From Panacagrimonas sp. (GTDB taxonomy: Bacteria; Pseudomonadota; Gammaproteobacteria; Nevskiales; Nevskiaceae), in the NCBI GenBank assembly GCA_021773655.1, contig JAJFJX010000073.1, positions 1 through 15,554 on the forward strand: 15,554 nucleotides of DNA, given 5' to 3'. The notes under the pieces are model-generated. The model did no database searches, was not told the DNA's origin, and was given only the letters and a program-made list of their open reading frames with translations. The position numbers and the translations under genes were made by a program. Below, piece after piece: positions 1 to 8,960 of the stretch (the stretch's first letter is position 1; every line of letters starts with the position of its first letter).

Positions 1-17
1 GGGAGAGAGTTGCAACC

Positions 18-1616
18 ATGAGCATCCTGGTTTCCAAGGTTCGTCCGGCATCGACCGTATCGCGTCTCAACCGGAGTTCCTACGAGGCCCTGCTGTCGCC
101 TCTGCGCGAGCGCCATGCGGCGGTTCTTCGCGGCGGCGGCGACGCCCTGGTCAAACGCCATCACGAACGCGGCAAGCTGCTGGCGCGGGAGCGGATCGAT
201 CTGCTGCTCGATCCGCAGTCGCCGTTCCTGGAATTCTCGCCGCTGGCGGCCCACGACCTGTACGGCGGCGAAGTGCCGGCGGCGGGCATCGTCACCGGCA
301 TCGGCGTGATCCAGGGCCTGCCCTGCGTGGTGATCGCCAACGACGCCACGGTCAAGGGCGGCTCGTTCTTCCACGAGACCGTAAAAAAGCACGTCCGCGC
401 GCAGGAGATCGCAGACCAGAACGACCTGCCGGTGATCTACCTGGTGGACTGCGGCGGCGCCTATCTGCCGGAGCAGGACCGGGTTTTCCCCGACAAGGAT
501 CACTTCGGCAACACCTTCTACCGGCAGTGCAACCTGTCGGCGCGCGGCATTCCGCAGATCGCCGCCGTGTTCGGCGGCTGCACGGCCGGCGGCGCCTACA
601 TCCCGGCCCTGGCCGACGAGGTGGTGATGGTGCGCGGCCAGGCGCGCATCCACCTGGGTGGTCCGCAGATCGTCAAGGCCGCGATCAATGAGATCGTCGA
701 CGGCGAAGCGCTCGGCGGGGCCGAGATGCACACCCTGGTTTCGGGCGTCAACGACTACCTCGCGGAAAACGAGCCGCAGGCCCTGCTGCGGGTACGGCAG
801 ATCGTGGACAAACTCAACCGGCCGGCCACCCGCTACGGCGCCCTGCGCACGCCGGTCGAACCGCGCCATGCCCCGGACAGCGTCTACGATGTACTCCCGC
901 CCGACCCCAAGCATCCCTACGACGTGCGCGAGCTGATCGCGCGCCTGGTGGACGACTCCGACTTCCAGGAGTTCAAGCCGGACTTCGGCGGCACCCTGGT
1001 CTGCGGCACGGCCTACTGGTGCGGCTTCCCGGTCGGCATCATCGCCAACAACGGCGTGCTGTTCTCGGAGTCCGCGTGGAAGGGCGCGCACTTCATCGAG
1101 CTGTGCAACCAGCGCAACCTGCCGCTGATATTCCTGCAGAACATCACCGGCTTCATGGTCGGCACCGAGGCCGAGCGCGGCGGCATCGCGCGGCACAGCG
1201 CCAAGCTCGTATACGCGATGGCCACGGCGCGCGTGCCGCGCTTCACCGTGATCATCGGCGGGTCCTACGGCGCCGGCAATTACGGCATGTGCGGCCGCGG
1301 TTTCAACCCGCGCTTCCTGTTCACCTGGCCCAATGCCCGCATCGCGACGATGAGCCCGGACGTGGCCGCCACCGTGCTCACCGACCTGCGCCGGTCCAGC
1401 CTCAAGGGCAGCAGCTCCGACGAGGAGATCCGCGAAGTCGAACGCAAGGCGCGGGCACAGTTCACTGAGCAGAGCGACCCCTACTACGCGACGGCCCGGG
1501 TGTGGGACGACGGCATCATCGAGCCGGCGGAAACCCGGCCGGTGATCGGCCTGTGCCTGGAACTGGCGGCCGCACAGCCGCCGGTCACCGGCCCCAGCCC
1601 CGTCTTCCGCATGTGA
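18..1616 (+). CDS. Acyl-CoA carboxylase, carboxyltransferase (beta) subunit, methylcrotonyl-/geranyl-CoA carboxylase-like
   Basis: This 532-residue protein is the carboxyltransferase half of a biotin-dependent acyl-CoA carboxylase. It moves CO2 from carboxybiotin on the alpha subunit to an acyl-CoA in the cytoplasm. Its length matches MCC/GCC beta subunits (about 535). The N-terminal crotonase-like half carries CGGAYLPEQDRVFPDKDHFG (145-164) and GGCTAGGAYIPAL (186-198). The C-terminal half carries KGAHFIELCNQRNLPLIFLQ, NITGFMVG and GGSYGAGNYGMCGRG, all hallmarks of the MCC/GCC family rather than propionyl-CoA carboxylase. Oddities are IHLGGPQIVKAAINE (211-225), where MCC usually has FLAGPPLVKAATGE, and MSPDVAATVL in place of the usual MGGEQAA stretch, so the substrate may not be standard 3-methylcrotonyl-CoA. 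The start is supported by a purine-rich GGGAGAGAG eight bases upstream. The alpha subunit follows after 13 bases. Family assignment is secure; substrate is inference. Confidence 0.93.
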   Translation: MSILVSKVRPASTVSRLNRSSYEALLSPLRERHAAVLRGGGDALVKRHHERGKLLARERIDLLLDPQSPFLEFSPLAAHDLYGGEVPAAGIVTGIGVIQGLPCVVIANDATVKGGSFFHETVKKHVRAQEIADQNDLPVIYLVDCGGAYLPEQDRVFPDKDHFGNTFYRQCNLSARGIPQIAAVFGGCTAGGAYIPALADEVVMVRGQARIHLGGPQIVKAAINEIVDGEALGGAEMHTLVSGVNDYLAENEPQALLRVRQIVDKLNRPATRYGALRTPVEPRHAPDSVYDVLPPDPKHPYDVRELIARLVDDSDFQEFKPDFGGTLVCGTAYWCGFPVGIIANNGVLFSESAWKGAHFIELCNQRNLPLIFLQNITGFMVGTEAERGGIARHSAKLVYAMATARVPRFTVIIGGSYGAGNYGMCGRGFNPRFLFTWPNARIATMSPDVAATVLTDLRRSSLKGSSSDEEIREVERKARAQFTEQSDPYYATARVWDDGIIEPAETRPVIGLCLELAAAQPPVTGPSPVFRM

Positions 1617-1629
1617 TCTGGGCGCCAGA

Positions 1630-3675
<2,046 letters not shown>

Positions 3676-3709
3676 AAATCCTTTCTTGAGAGCAATGATC
3701 CTCAGCCAC

Positions 3710-3792
3710 CGTCATTCCCGCGAAGACGGGAATCCAGAGGCCGCAAAAGGCACGCCCCGGAGCACTGGATTCCCGCTTTCGCGGGAATGACG
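3710..3792. repeat. Large palindromic dispersed repeat (FPRKRES-type, REP-like)
   Basis: Two 27-base arms (3711-3737 and 3765-3791) are perfect inverted copies of each other; bases 3710 and 3792 extend the pairing. The arms are separated by a 27-base spacer. Each arm is itself a hairpin: the right arm contains ATTCCCGC-TTTC-GCGGGAAT, the left arm a slightly imperfect version. This is a recognisable kind of dispersed palindrome in proteobacterial intergenic regions, and its minus-strand translation gives the familiar spurious peptides FPRKRES and WIPVFAGMT. A partial extra copy of the GTCATTCCC motif starts at 3815. It sits between two genes that probably work together and could act as a processing or attenuation point for a shared transcript. 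Confidence 0.9.
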
Positions 3793-3856
3793 CCGTTTCC
3801 GATTCCGGCTGACGGTCATTCCCAATCAGAAAACCCATTCAACCAGGAGAACAACG

Positions 3857-4309
3857 ATGGCTGGACTTTATTTCGAGGAATTCGAGGTCGGCAAGCGCTT
3901 CGAGCATGCCTTCACCCGCACGGTGACCGAGATGGACAACATGATGTTTTCCATGTTGACGATGAACCCTCAGCCCCTGCATTGCGACGCGCACTTCGCC
4001 GCCCAGACGGAGTTCGGCAAGCCGCTGGTCAACAGCCTGTTCACGCTGGGCCTGATGATCGGCATCACGGTCAACGAAACCACGCTCGGCACCACCGTCG
4101 CCAACCTGGGGATGAGCGAGGTGAACTTCCCCAAGCCCACGTTCCAGGGCGACACGATTCACGTGGTCACCGAGGTACTGTCGCTGCGCCAGAGCAAGTC
4201 GAGGCCGCAGGCCGGCATCGTGGAGTTCCGCCACAACGCCTACAACCAGCGCGATGAGCTGGTGGCGACCTGCGTGCGCCAGGCCTTCATGAAGCGGAGG
4301 CCGGCATGA
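3857..4309 (+). CDS. MaoC-like enoyl-CoA hydratase (hot-dog fold)
   Basis: This 150-residue single hot-dog-domain protein belongs to the MaoC dehydratase/hydratase family, which adds water across the double bond of enoyl-CoA esters. The hydratase signature is MNPQPLHCDAHFAA (36-49), with Asn37, His42 and Asp44 at the usual catalytic/oxyanion positions. It is followed by FGKPLVNSLFTLGLMIG and a beta-sheet segment ending VRQAFMKRRP. An AGGAGA ribosome binding site lies shortly before the ATG. Its last four bases (ATGA) overlap the start of the lyase gene, which implies translational coupling and consecutive reaction steps. Beside an MCC-like carboxylase, the likely reaction is hydration of a 3-methylglutaconyl-CoA-type product to a hydroxyacyl-CoA, analogous to mycobacterial Rv2499c. 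Itaconyl- or mesaconyl-CoA hydration is an alternative. Family is certain; substrate is inferred from neighbours. Confidence 0.92.
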   Translation: MAGLYFEEFEVGKRFEHAFTRTVTEMDNMMFSMLTMNPQPLHCDAHFAAQTEFGKPLVNSLFTLGLMIGITVNETTLGTTVANLGMSEVNFPKPTFQGDTIHVVTEVLSLRQSKSRPQAGIVEFRHNAYNQRDELVATCVRQAFMKRRPA

Positions 4310-5160
4310 TCCGCTCCTGGCTGTTCGTTCCCGGCGACGATGCCCGCAAGGCCGCCAAGGCCGTCGGCGCCGGCGCCGATGCCCTGGTGTTCGACTGGGA
4401 GGACTCCGTCGCAACCGAGAACAAGGCCCGCGCCCGCGCCATGATCGACGACACGCTCGCGTCCCTGCCGCCTGGCCAACGTGCCTACATCCGCGTCAAC
4501 CAGCTCGACTCGCCGGAGTTCGCGGCCGACCTCCAGGCCCTGCCTCTGGGCCGCATCCAGGGCATCATGCTGCCCAAGTGCCGCGGGCGCGCACATGTGG
4601 AGCGCATGGACCTGCATCTGTCCGTCGCCGAGGCCGCGGCCGGCGCGACGACCGGCGCCACCGGGATCGTCGCCATCGTTACCGAGACGGCGCAGGCCAT
4701 GCTGGCGCTACCCACGCTCGACGAGGCGCATCCGCGTCTGCACGGCTTCGTCTGGGGCGGTGAGGACCTCGGAAGCGACCTGGGCATCCGCAGCAATCGC
4801 GACGAGTCCGGCGTCTACCGGCCGGTGTTCCGCCTGGCGCGGACGATGATGCAGGTGGCGGCCTCGGCCTGCCGCACCTCGGCCATCGACTCCGTGTTCA
4901 CCGATATCCGCGACATGGACGGCCTGGCCGCGGAATGCCGCATTGCCAAGCAGGAAGGCTTCACCTCCAAGGCCGCGATCCATCCCGCTCAGGTGCCGGT
5001 CATCAACGAGTTGATCGGGCCCAGCGCCGAAGACCTGGACTGGGCGCGGCGTGTCGTGGAGGCGCTGTCCGACGGCCGCGGTGTGGCGGTGATGGATGGA
5101 CGCATGATCGACATCGCCCATCTGCGCCTGGCCCAGCGCTGGCTGTCCACGCAAACCTGA
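4306..5160 (+). CDS. CitE/HpcH-type beta-hydroxyacyl-CoA (citramalyl-/HMG-/malyl-CoA) lyase
   Basis: This 284-residue TIM-barrel CoA-ester lyase belongs to the HpcH/HpaI aldolase (CitE-like) family. The family cleaves beta-hydroxyacyl-CoAs such as citramalyl-, malyl- or citryl-CoA to acetyl-CoA plus a keto acid. Visible motifs are RSWLFVPGDD at the N-terminus, DWEDSV (30-35), Arg63 in YIRVN, MLPK (88-91), Glu127 in IVTETA and GGEDLGSDLG (151-160), which supplies the acidic Mg2+ ligand region. Length is as expected for a stand-alone lyase. It overlaps the MaoC hydratase gene by 4 bases, so the two probably act in sequence. With an MCC-like carboxylase upstream, the closest known arrangement is mycobacterial Rv2498c, a lyase reported to act on both citramalyl-CoA and HMG-CoA. 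Here the lyase could replace the usual leucine-pathway HMG-CoA lyase; that is inference. Confidence 0.92.
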   Translation: MIRSWLFVPGDDARKAAKAVGAGADALVFDWEDSVATENKARARAMIDDTLASLPPGQRAYIRVNQLDSPEFAADLQALPLGRIQGIMLPKCRGRAHVERMDLHLSVAEAAAGATTGATGIVAIVTETAQAMLALPTLDEAHPRLHGFVWGGEDLGSDLGIRSNRDESGVYRPVFRLARTMMQVAASACRTSAIDSVFTDIRDMDGLAAECRIAKQEGFTSKAAIHPAQVPVINELIGPSAEDLDWARRVVEALSDGRGVAVMDGRMIDIAHLRLAQRWLSTQT

Positions 5161-5221
5161 AGCACCGCCGGCCACGAGAGCAGGCGGCTGATGTCCGATC
5201 CAAACTTAAGGAGGAGAAGCC

Positions 5222-7189
5222 ATGACCCAAGCACAAACCGCAGCGCCTGCCGTGGACGAATCGCTCAAGGCCCTGCTCGATGAACCCTTGATCCCCCTGC
5301 CGGAGTCCGGCCGGTCCGCACATCAGGCCGGCCTGCTGGCCGAGGCGCGCAGCGTCGAAGCCGCGGAAGGCCCCGACGCCTACTGGGCCTGGGTGGCGAA
5401 GCGCCTGCGCTGGATCAAGCCCTGGACGCGGGTGCGCGAAGGCGGCTTCGGCGATGCGCGGTGGTTTGTCGACGGCACCCTGAACATCTGCGACAACTGC
5501 GTGGACCGCCACGCGGAAGATCCGCGCACGGCGCAGCGCCTTGCCCTGATCTGGGAGACCGAGACCGGCCAGACCCGGACCATGACCTACCTGGAGCTGC
5601 GAGAGGCGGTGGTGCGCTGCGCCAACGGGCTCAAGTCGCTCGGCATCGGCGCCGGCGACGTGGTGGCGCTGTATCTCCCCAACCTGCCCGAAACACTGGT
5701 GGCCATCCATGCCTGCCACCGGATCGGCGCGGTGTACACGGTGCTGTTCTCGGGCTTTGCGCCGGACGCCGCCGCCCTGCGCCTTCAGGCCTCGCGCGCC
5801 CGCGTGGTGTTCACCACCGACACCAGCCCGCGACGCGGCAAGACGGTGCAACTGCTGGATAACATCCGGCGCGCGCGCGAACAGGCGCCCGGCGTGGAAC
5901 AGGTCATCGTCGTCAATCGCGGCGGCACTGCCCTGCGCGACGGCGAAACCGATTACGAGACCCTGCTCGCGGCACAGAGCACGGACTGTCCCTGCGCGCC
6001 GGTGGAGGCCAACGCACCCGCCTTCCTGATGTTCACCAGCGGGACCGAATCCAAGCCCAAGGGCATCGTGCATACCACGGCCGGTTTCCTGTTGGGCTCA
6101 TGGGCAAACGTGCAGTGGCAGATCGGACTGGAGGACGACGACATCTACTGGTGTGCCACCGACGTGGGCTGGCTCACCTTCCCGATCCACGCCATCGTGG
6201 GCGGACCGGCGCACGCCGCCACGCTGCTCTGGTACGAGGGCTCCATCGACTTTCCGGACCGCGAGCGCTTCTACCAGATTGCCGCCCGCCACAAGGTCAC
6301 CAGGATCCTCACGGCTCCGACCGTCCTGCGCATGCTGCGCGCGACCGGCGACGAGGCGGTGCGGCGCAATCCGCTGCCCGAGCTGCGCATGATCAGCGTG
6401 CAGGGTGAACCGCTCGACGGCGAGTCGTTCCGCTGGGCATCGAAAACCCTGGGTCGCGGCGATCTGCCGATCATCAACGGCTACGGCCAGACCGAAACCG
6501 GTTCCACCTGGACCTATCCGGTGGCCGGCGTGGACGACATCAAGGCCGGCAGTTGCGGGCGCCCCGTGCCCGGACACTGCTGTGAGATCGTGGACGAGGC
6601 GGGCCAGCCAGTGGCGGATGGCGTCAAGGGCACCCTGGTGCTGACCGCGCCGTTTCCCACGCTCGCGAGCACCATCTGGGACGATCACGAGCGGTATCTG
6701 AAGACTTACTTCCAGCGCTTCCCCGGCCGTTATTTCACGGCCGACGAAGCGGTTCGCGACCAGGACGGCCATCTCTGGGTGCTGGGGCGGGCGGACGACG
6801 TCATCAACGTGGCCGCACACCGGATCAGCACCATGGAGATCGAATCGATCGCCGCGGCCCAGTCCGGCGTGGCCGATGCGGCGGTCGTGGGCGTGAACGA
6901 TGCAGTCAAGGGCACCGTGCCGGCTGCCTTCCTGTGCCTGCGGCCGGGCGAGGACGTTGCGCGGGTCACGGCGGCCGTGCGCAAGGCGGTCGACGCCGGA
7001 ATCGGCGGCATCGCACGGCTGGAAAAAGTGTACATCTGCCCCGCCCTGCCCAAGACGCGGGCCGGCAAGACCATGCGCCGCCTGTTGCGCGAGGCGGCCG
7101 AGACCGGAATGGTCAAGGGCGACACGACCGGGCTGGACGATCCCGGCACGATCGACGGGGTGCTGGCCGCGGTTCGCAGCGCGGCTTGA
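5222..7189 (+). CDS. Acetyl-CoA-synthetase-like acyl-CoA ligase (AMP-forming), probably for a larger or branched acid
   Basis: This 655-residue adenylate-forming ligase activates a carboxylic acid to its CoA thioester through an acyl-AMP. The Acs/PrpE-like N-terminus (about 110 residues, with WFVDGTLNICDNCVDRH) precedes the AMP-binding domain: FTSGTESKPKGIVHTTAGF from about residue 269, the ATP motif GYGQTETG (420-427), YFTADEA and GRADDVINVAAHRIS. The C-terminal domain ends with PKTRAGKTMRR, whose Lys616 is the adenylation lysine regulated by acetylation in Acs. The residue aligned with Trp414 of Salmonella Acs, which closes the acetate pocket, is Gly422 here. This predicts an acyl group larger than acetate. 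A strong AAGGAGGAG site (5208-5216) sits 5 bases before the ATG. It probably feeds this island with a branched acid or re-activates acetoacetate. It lacks the sequence look of classical acetoacetyl-CoA synthetase. Confidence 0.9.
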   Translation: MTQAQTAAPAVDESLKALLDEPLIPLPESGRSAHQAGLLAEARSVEAAEGPDAYWAWVAKRLRWIKPWTRVREGGFGDARWFVDGTLNICDNCVDRHAEDPRTAQRLALIWETETGQTRTMTYLELREAVVRCANGLKSLGIGAGDVVALYLPNLPETLVAIHACHRIGAVYTVLFSGFAPDAAALRLQASRARVVFTTDTSPRRGKTVQLLDNIRRAREQAPGVEQVIVVNRGGTALRDGETDYETLLAAQSTDCPCAPVEANAPAFLMFTSGTESKPKGIVHTTAGFLLGSWANVQWQIGLEDDDIYWCATDVGWLTFPIHAIVGGPAHAATLLWYEGSIDFPDRERFYQIAARHKVTRILTAPTVLRMLRATGDEAVRRNPLPELRMISVQGEPLDGESFRWASKTLGRGDLPIINGYGQTETGSTWTYPVAGVDDIKAGSCGRPVPGHCCEIVDEAGQPVADGVKGTLVLTAPFPTLASTIWDDHERYLKTYFQRFPGRYFTADEAVRDQDGHLWVLGRADDVINVAAHRISTMEIESIAAAQSGVADAAVVGVNDAVKGTVPAAFLCLRPGEDVARVTAAVRKAVDAGIGGIARLEKVYICPALPKTRAGKTMRRLLREAAETGMVKGDTTGLDDPGTIDGVLAAVRSAA

Positions 7190-7209
7190 GGGCAAGACGC
7201 CAAATTATT

Positions 7210-7247
7210 CCGGGCGGCATGGTGCAGCCCGCGCCTTTGCCGCCCGG
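7210..7247 (+). terminator. Strong stem-loop after the acyl-CoA ligase gene, possible terminator without a T-tract
   Basis: Bases 7210-7219 and 7238-7247 form a perfect 10-base GC-rich stem (CCGGGCGGCA with TGCCGCCCGG) around an 18-base loop, starting 20 bases after the ligase stop codon. No run of T follows on the plus strand, so it is not a textbook intrinsic terminator. It could stabilise the 3' end of the operon transcript. Confidence 0.45.
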
Positions 7248-7485
7248 CCTGGACGGGAGCAGGGCTGCATCGCCGGCCAGGCATCCTGGAGGCTGGAAGC
7301 CATACGGGGGAGGCAAAGCCACGTCGAGTCGGATTCTCTCGACGCCGGCGGCAGGGCCGTGTCGGCGGGCAGTGTCGGCACTCCGGTTGAACCGGGTGGG
7401 ACGGTCGGGGCCGGTGGGCTTCGATCAGAGCACGCCGCCGGCGTCGCTCATGATCTGGAACGAGCCCGGTACGGCGCCGGCCGGC
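7248..7485. other. Gene-free stretch with a chain of short perfect hairpins
   Basis: I see no credible gene in this stretch. It holds successive perfect inverted repeats: CCAGG/CCTGG (7277-7289), GGCT/AGCC (7291-7301), CGTCGAG/CTCGACG (7322-7344), AGTG/CACT (7371-7382) and CCGGTT-G-AACCGG (7383-7395). The largest stem is at 7423-7455. The density of adjacent helices with small loops is suggestive of a structured RNA or a mobile-element remnant, but GC-rich DNA makes short stems by chance. I could not match it to a riboswitch class (it lacks a recognisable B12 box, for example). Confidence 0.35.
7423..7455. other. Long stem-loop in the intergenic region
   Basis: GATCA-GAGC-ACGCC (7423-7436) pairs with GGCGT, GCTC and TGATC (7440-7455). 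The result is a 14-base-pair stem with a three-base loop (GCC) and two single-base bulges (C7445, A7450). It is the longest local helix in the gene-free stretch, and because it is palindromic it could form on either strand. No T-tract follows. Function is unknown. Confidence 0.5.
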
Positions 7486-7513
7486 TTGCCCACCGTGGGC
7501 ACGGCTCTATACG
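7486..7513 (+). promoter_or_regulatory. Candidate sigma70 promoter for the DUF6746 gene
   Basis: TTGCCC (7486-7491) and TATACG (7508-7513) are spaced 16 bases apart and lie 34-61 bases before the ATG at 7547. The -10 element abuts the Fur-like site, the geometry expected for an iron-repressed promoter. A small GCCCA/TGGGC hairpin (7488-7500) overlaps the -35. Assigned from consensus resemblance only. Confidence 0.4.
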
Positions 7514-7534
7514 ATAACGATTCTCATCATTATC
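7513..7534 (+). promoter_or_regulatory. Fur-box-like operator
   Basis: The AT-rich run from GATAACGATTCTCAT through CATTATC matches the hexamer pattern of Fur boxes (GATAAT units in direct and inverted order). It stands out in an otherwise very GC-rich region. It lies directly downstream of a possible -10 element and 12 bases before the start codon of the small exported protein gene, where bound Fur would block transcription under iron-replete conditions. No obvious Shine-Dalgarno lies between it and the ATG. Confidence 0.6.
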
Positions 7535-7546
7535 CATTACCACCCC

Positions 7547-7924
7547 ATGCGCGCACTCCCATTCTTCGTCGCGGCCGCGAGCCTGGCGACCGGGCTCGTC
7601 ACCCCTCTGCTGGCCGACGAGCGTCCCGATCACTACGAAGGCAAGCCGTCGCCGACCCTGCCGATAGCGGTCCGAAACTTCTCGGAGGCCAACACGGAGC
7701 TGGAGACGCTTCTGGCGAACTCCGATCTCAGCGGGTCCGACCTGGGCCGGGTCCACGAGCTGACCTACACCCTGGAAGTGGCGCTCCAGAAGATCGACGA
7801 CGAACTCGACGTGCTCGCCAATACTCTGGAATCCGTCCACCAGGCTTCGGAAAAGGCTCAGGCCGGGGCGGTTCGCAAGCAGGGCAGCGCGTATCTGGGA
7901 ACGGCGCGCCAGCTCATTCCCTGA
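7547..7924 (+). CDS. Small exported DUF6746-like protein
   Basis: This 125-residue protein has a clear signal peptide: a hydrophobic stretch from about residue 4 to 22 with probable cleavage after PLLA (residue 23), leaving DERPDHYEGKPSPTL. The mature part is acidic and helical, with HELTYTLEVALQKIDDELDVLANTLESVH followed by a short tail. The DERPDHYEGKP start and the LTYTLE...LE.VH pattern resemble the DUF6746 family of periplasmic proteins, whose function is unknown. The gene is preceded by a Fur-box-like site, hinting at iron-responsive expression, but I see no metal-binding motif. No good ribosome binding site precedes the ATG, although the signal peptide begins exactly there. Its 3' end overlaps the convergent methyltransferase gene by 11 bases. 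Confidence 0.8.
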   Translation: MRALPFFVAAASLATGLVTPLLADERPDHYEGKPSPTLPIAVRNFSEANTELETLLANSDLSGSDLGRVHELTYTLEVALQKIDDELDVLANTLESVHQASEKAQAGAVRKQGSAYLGTARQLIP

Positions 7925-8855
7925 TCACCGGTTTGAGGAATCGCAGCGTCATGCGATCAGACTCGCCGATGGCGTCGTACTTGCTCCGGTCGAAATCCGG
8001 ATCGGTTGCATCGGCCCCCTCTTCGTAAGGCCGGGTGCGCGCAGTCGGTGGCAGCGTCCACACGCCGAAGGGATGGTCCTTGGTGTCGGCCGGATTGGCG
8101 TTGATGTCGGAACTGGCGTCCAGCTCGAAGCCCGCCCTGGTGGCCAGGTCGATGATGTAGGCCTCGGTGACGTAGCCGGAAAGCGGCGGCAATTCCTGAT
8201 CGCCGGGGTCGGCCCGGTGCTGTTCCACCGCCAGGATGCCGCCGGGTTTGAGCGCGGCATACAGGTCGGCCAGGTATTTGTCTGCCTGATCGCGGCGGAT
8301 CCAGCCGTGCATGGAGCGCGCGACCAGTGCCAGGTCGAAGGTATCGGCCGGCAGCGGCGCCGACCGGGGCCCCCAGTTGACCAGCTGGACATTGCCGAAT
8401 ATCTCCGGCTTGTCGGCCCAGCGTGCGGCCCAGCGCTGGCGTGCCTGGCGCGCTGCGTCATCGGTTTCGGGATCTTCGAGATCCACGGCGGTGGCGTAGT
8501 AGGCACCGCCAGTGGCGTGTGCGTAAGGGGCGAGGATTTCGGTCCACCAGCCGCCACCGGGCTGGACCTCAAGTACTTTCATGCCCGGCCGCAGGCCCCA
8601 GAAGCTGAGTGACTCCACCGGGTGACGCCAGATGTCGCGGTCGCGATGGGCGGCCTTGCGCCAGTCGCCCGCGACCATCTTCTGCAGCACCGGCTCGGGA
8701 GCCTGAACCGTCTCGGCGGTCAGCGGGGCGCTGTCCCGAGCCGATCCGGATGCGGTATCCGCCCCGTTTCCGCCTGCGGCGTCGTCGCCGCCGGGCGTGC
8801 AGGCCGCCAATGCCAGCAGCGCGGCGGGCAGCGTCAGTAGGATTGAACGTGGCAC
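7914..8855 (-). CDS. Lipoprotein-type class I SAM-dependent methyltransferase (COG4798-like)
   Basis: This 313-residue protein starts with GTG (8855) preceded by GGGGAG at a 6-base spacing. The N-terminus is a lipoprotein signal: a hydrophobic stretch ending LAAC with lipid-accepting Cys19, then a Gly/Asp/Ala-rich linker to about residue 45. The rest is a Rossmann-like methyltransferase fold. The SAM-binding motif I is VLEVQPGGGWWTEIL (94-108), followed by FDLALVARSMHGW and LKPGGILAVEQHRA, as in predicted methyltransferases of the COG4798 group. Substrate is unknown. A membrane-anchored exported methyltransferase is puzzling because SAM is cytoplasmic; either the fold has another role or the protein stays on the inner face. 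It is separated by 105 bases from phaC on the same strand and could be read through from it. Confidence 0.85.
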   Translation of the reverse strand: MPRSILLTLPAALLALAACTPGGDDAAGGNGADTASGSARDSAPLTAETVQAPEPVLQKMVAGDWRKAAHRDRDIWRHPVESLSFWGLRPGMKVLEVQPGGGWWTEILAPYAHATGGAYYATAVDLEDPETDDAARQARQRWAARWADKPEIFGNVQLVNWGPRSAPLPADTFDLALVARSMHGWIRRDQADKYLADLYAALKPGGILAVEQHRADPGDQELPPLSGYVTEAYIIDLATRAGFELDASSDINANPADTKDHPFGVWTLPPTARTRPYEEGADATDPDFDRSKYDAIGESDRMTLRFLKPVIRE

Positions 8856-8960
8856 GGGTTTCTCCCCGAAGGTGATGGAAGGGCAGGCAGACTGACACGG
8901 ATCGACAACGGGTCGTTCCGTCGGCGCGCCGGGCGCTAGGCCGGCGACCAGTGGCTCGGC

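Noticed and set aside
7248..7485. Possible cobalamin riboswitch or group II intron fragment
   Set aside because: I could not find a B12 box, a domain V hairpin or a reverse transcriptase; only generic hairpins are visible.
7441..7500. Minus-strand peptide ending ...PGSFQIMSDAGGVL just upstream of the methyltransferase's neighbour
   Set aside because: It looks protein-like for about 20 residues only, without a supported start or recognisable family; too short to call.
6934..8028. Plus-strand ORF of 364 codons crossing the ligase end, the intergenic region and the DUF6746 gene
   Set aside because: Arginine/alanine/glycine-rich shadow frame without motifs, overlapping two better supported genes.
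8881..8960. GC-rich imperfect stem downstream of phaC as a terminator
   Set aside because: Pairing is interrupted and no T-tract follows on the minus strand.
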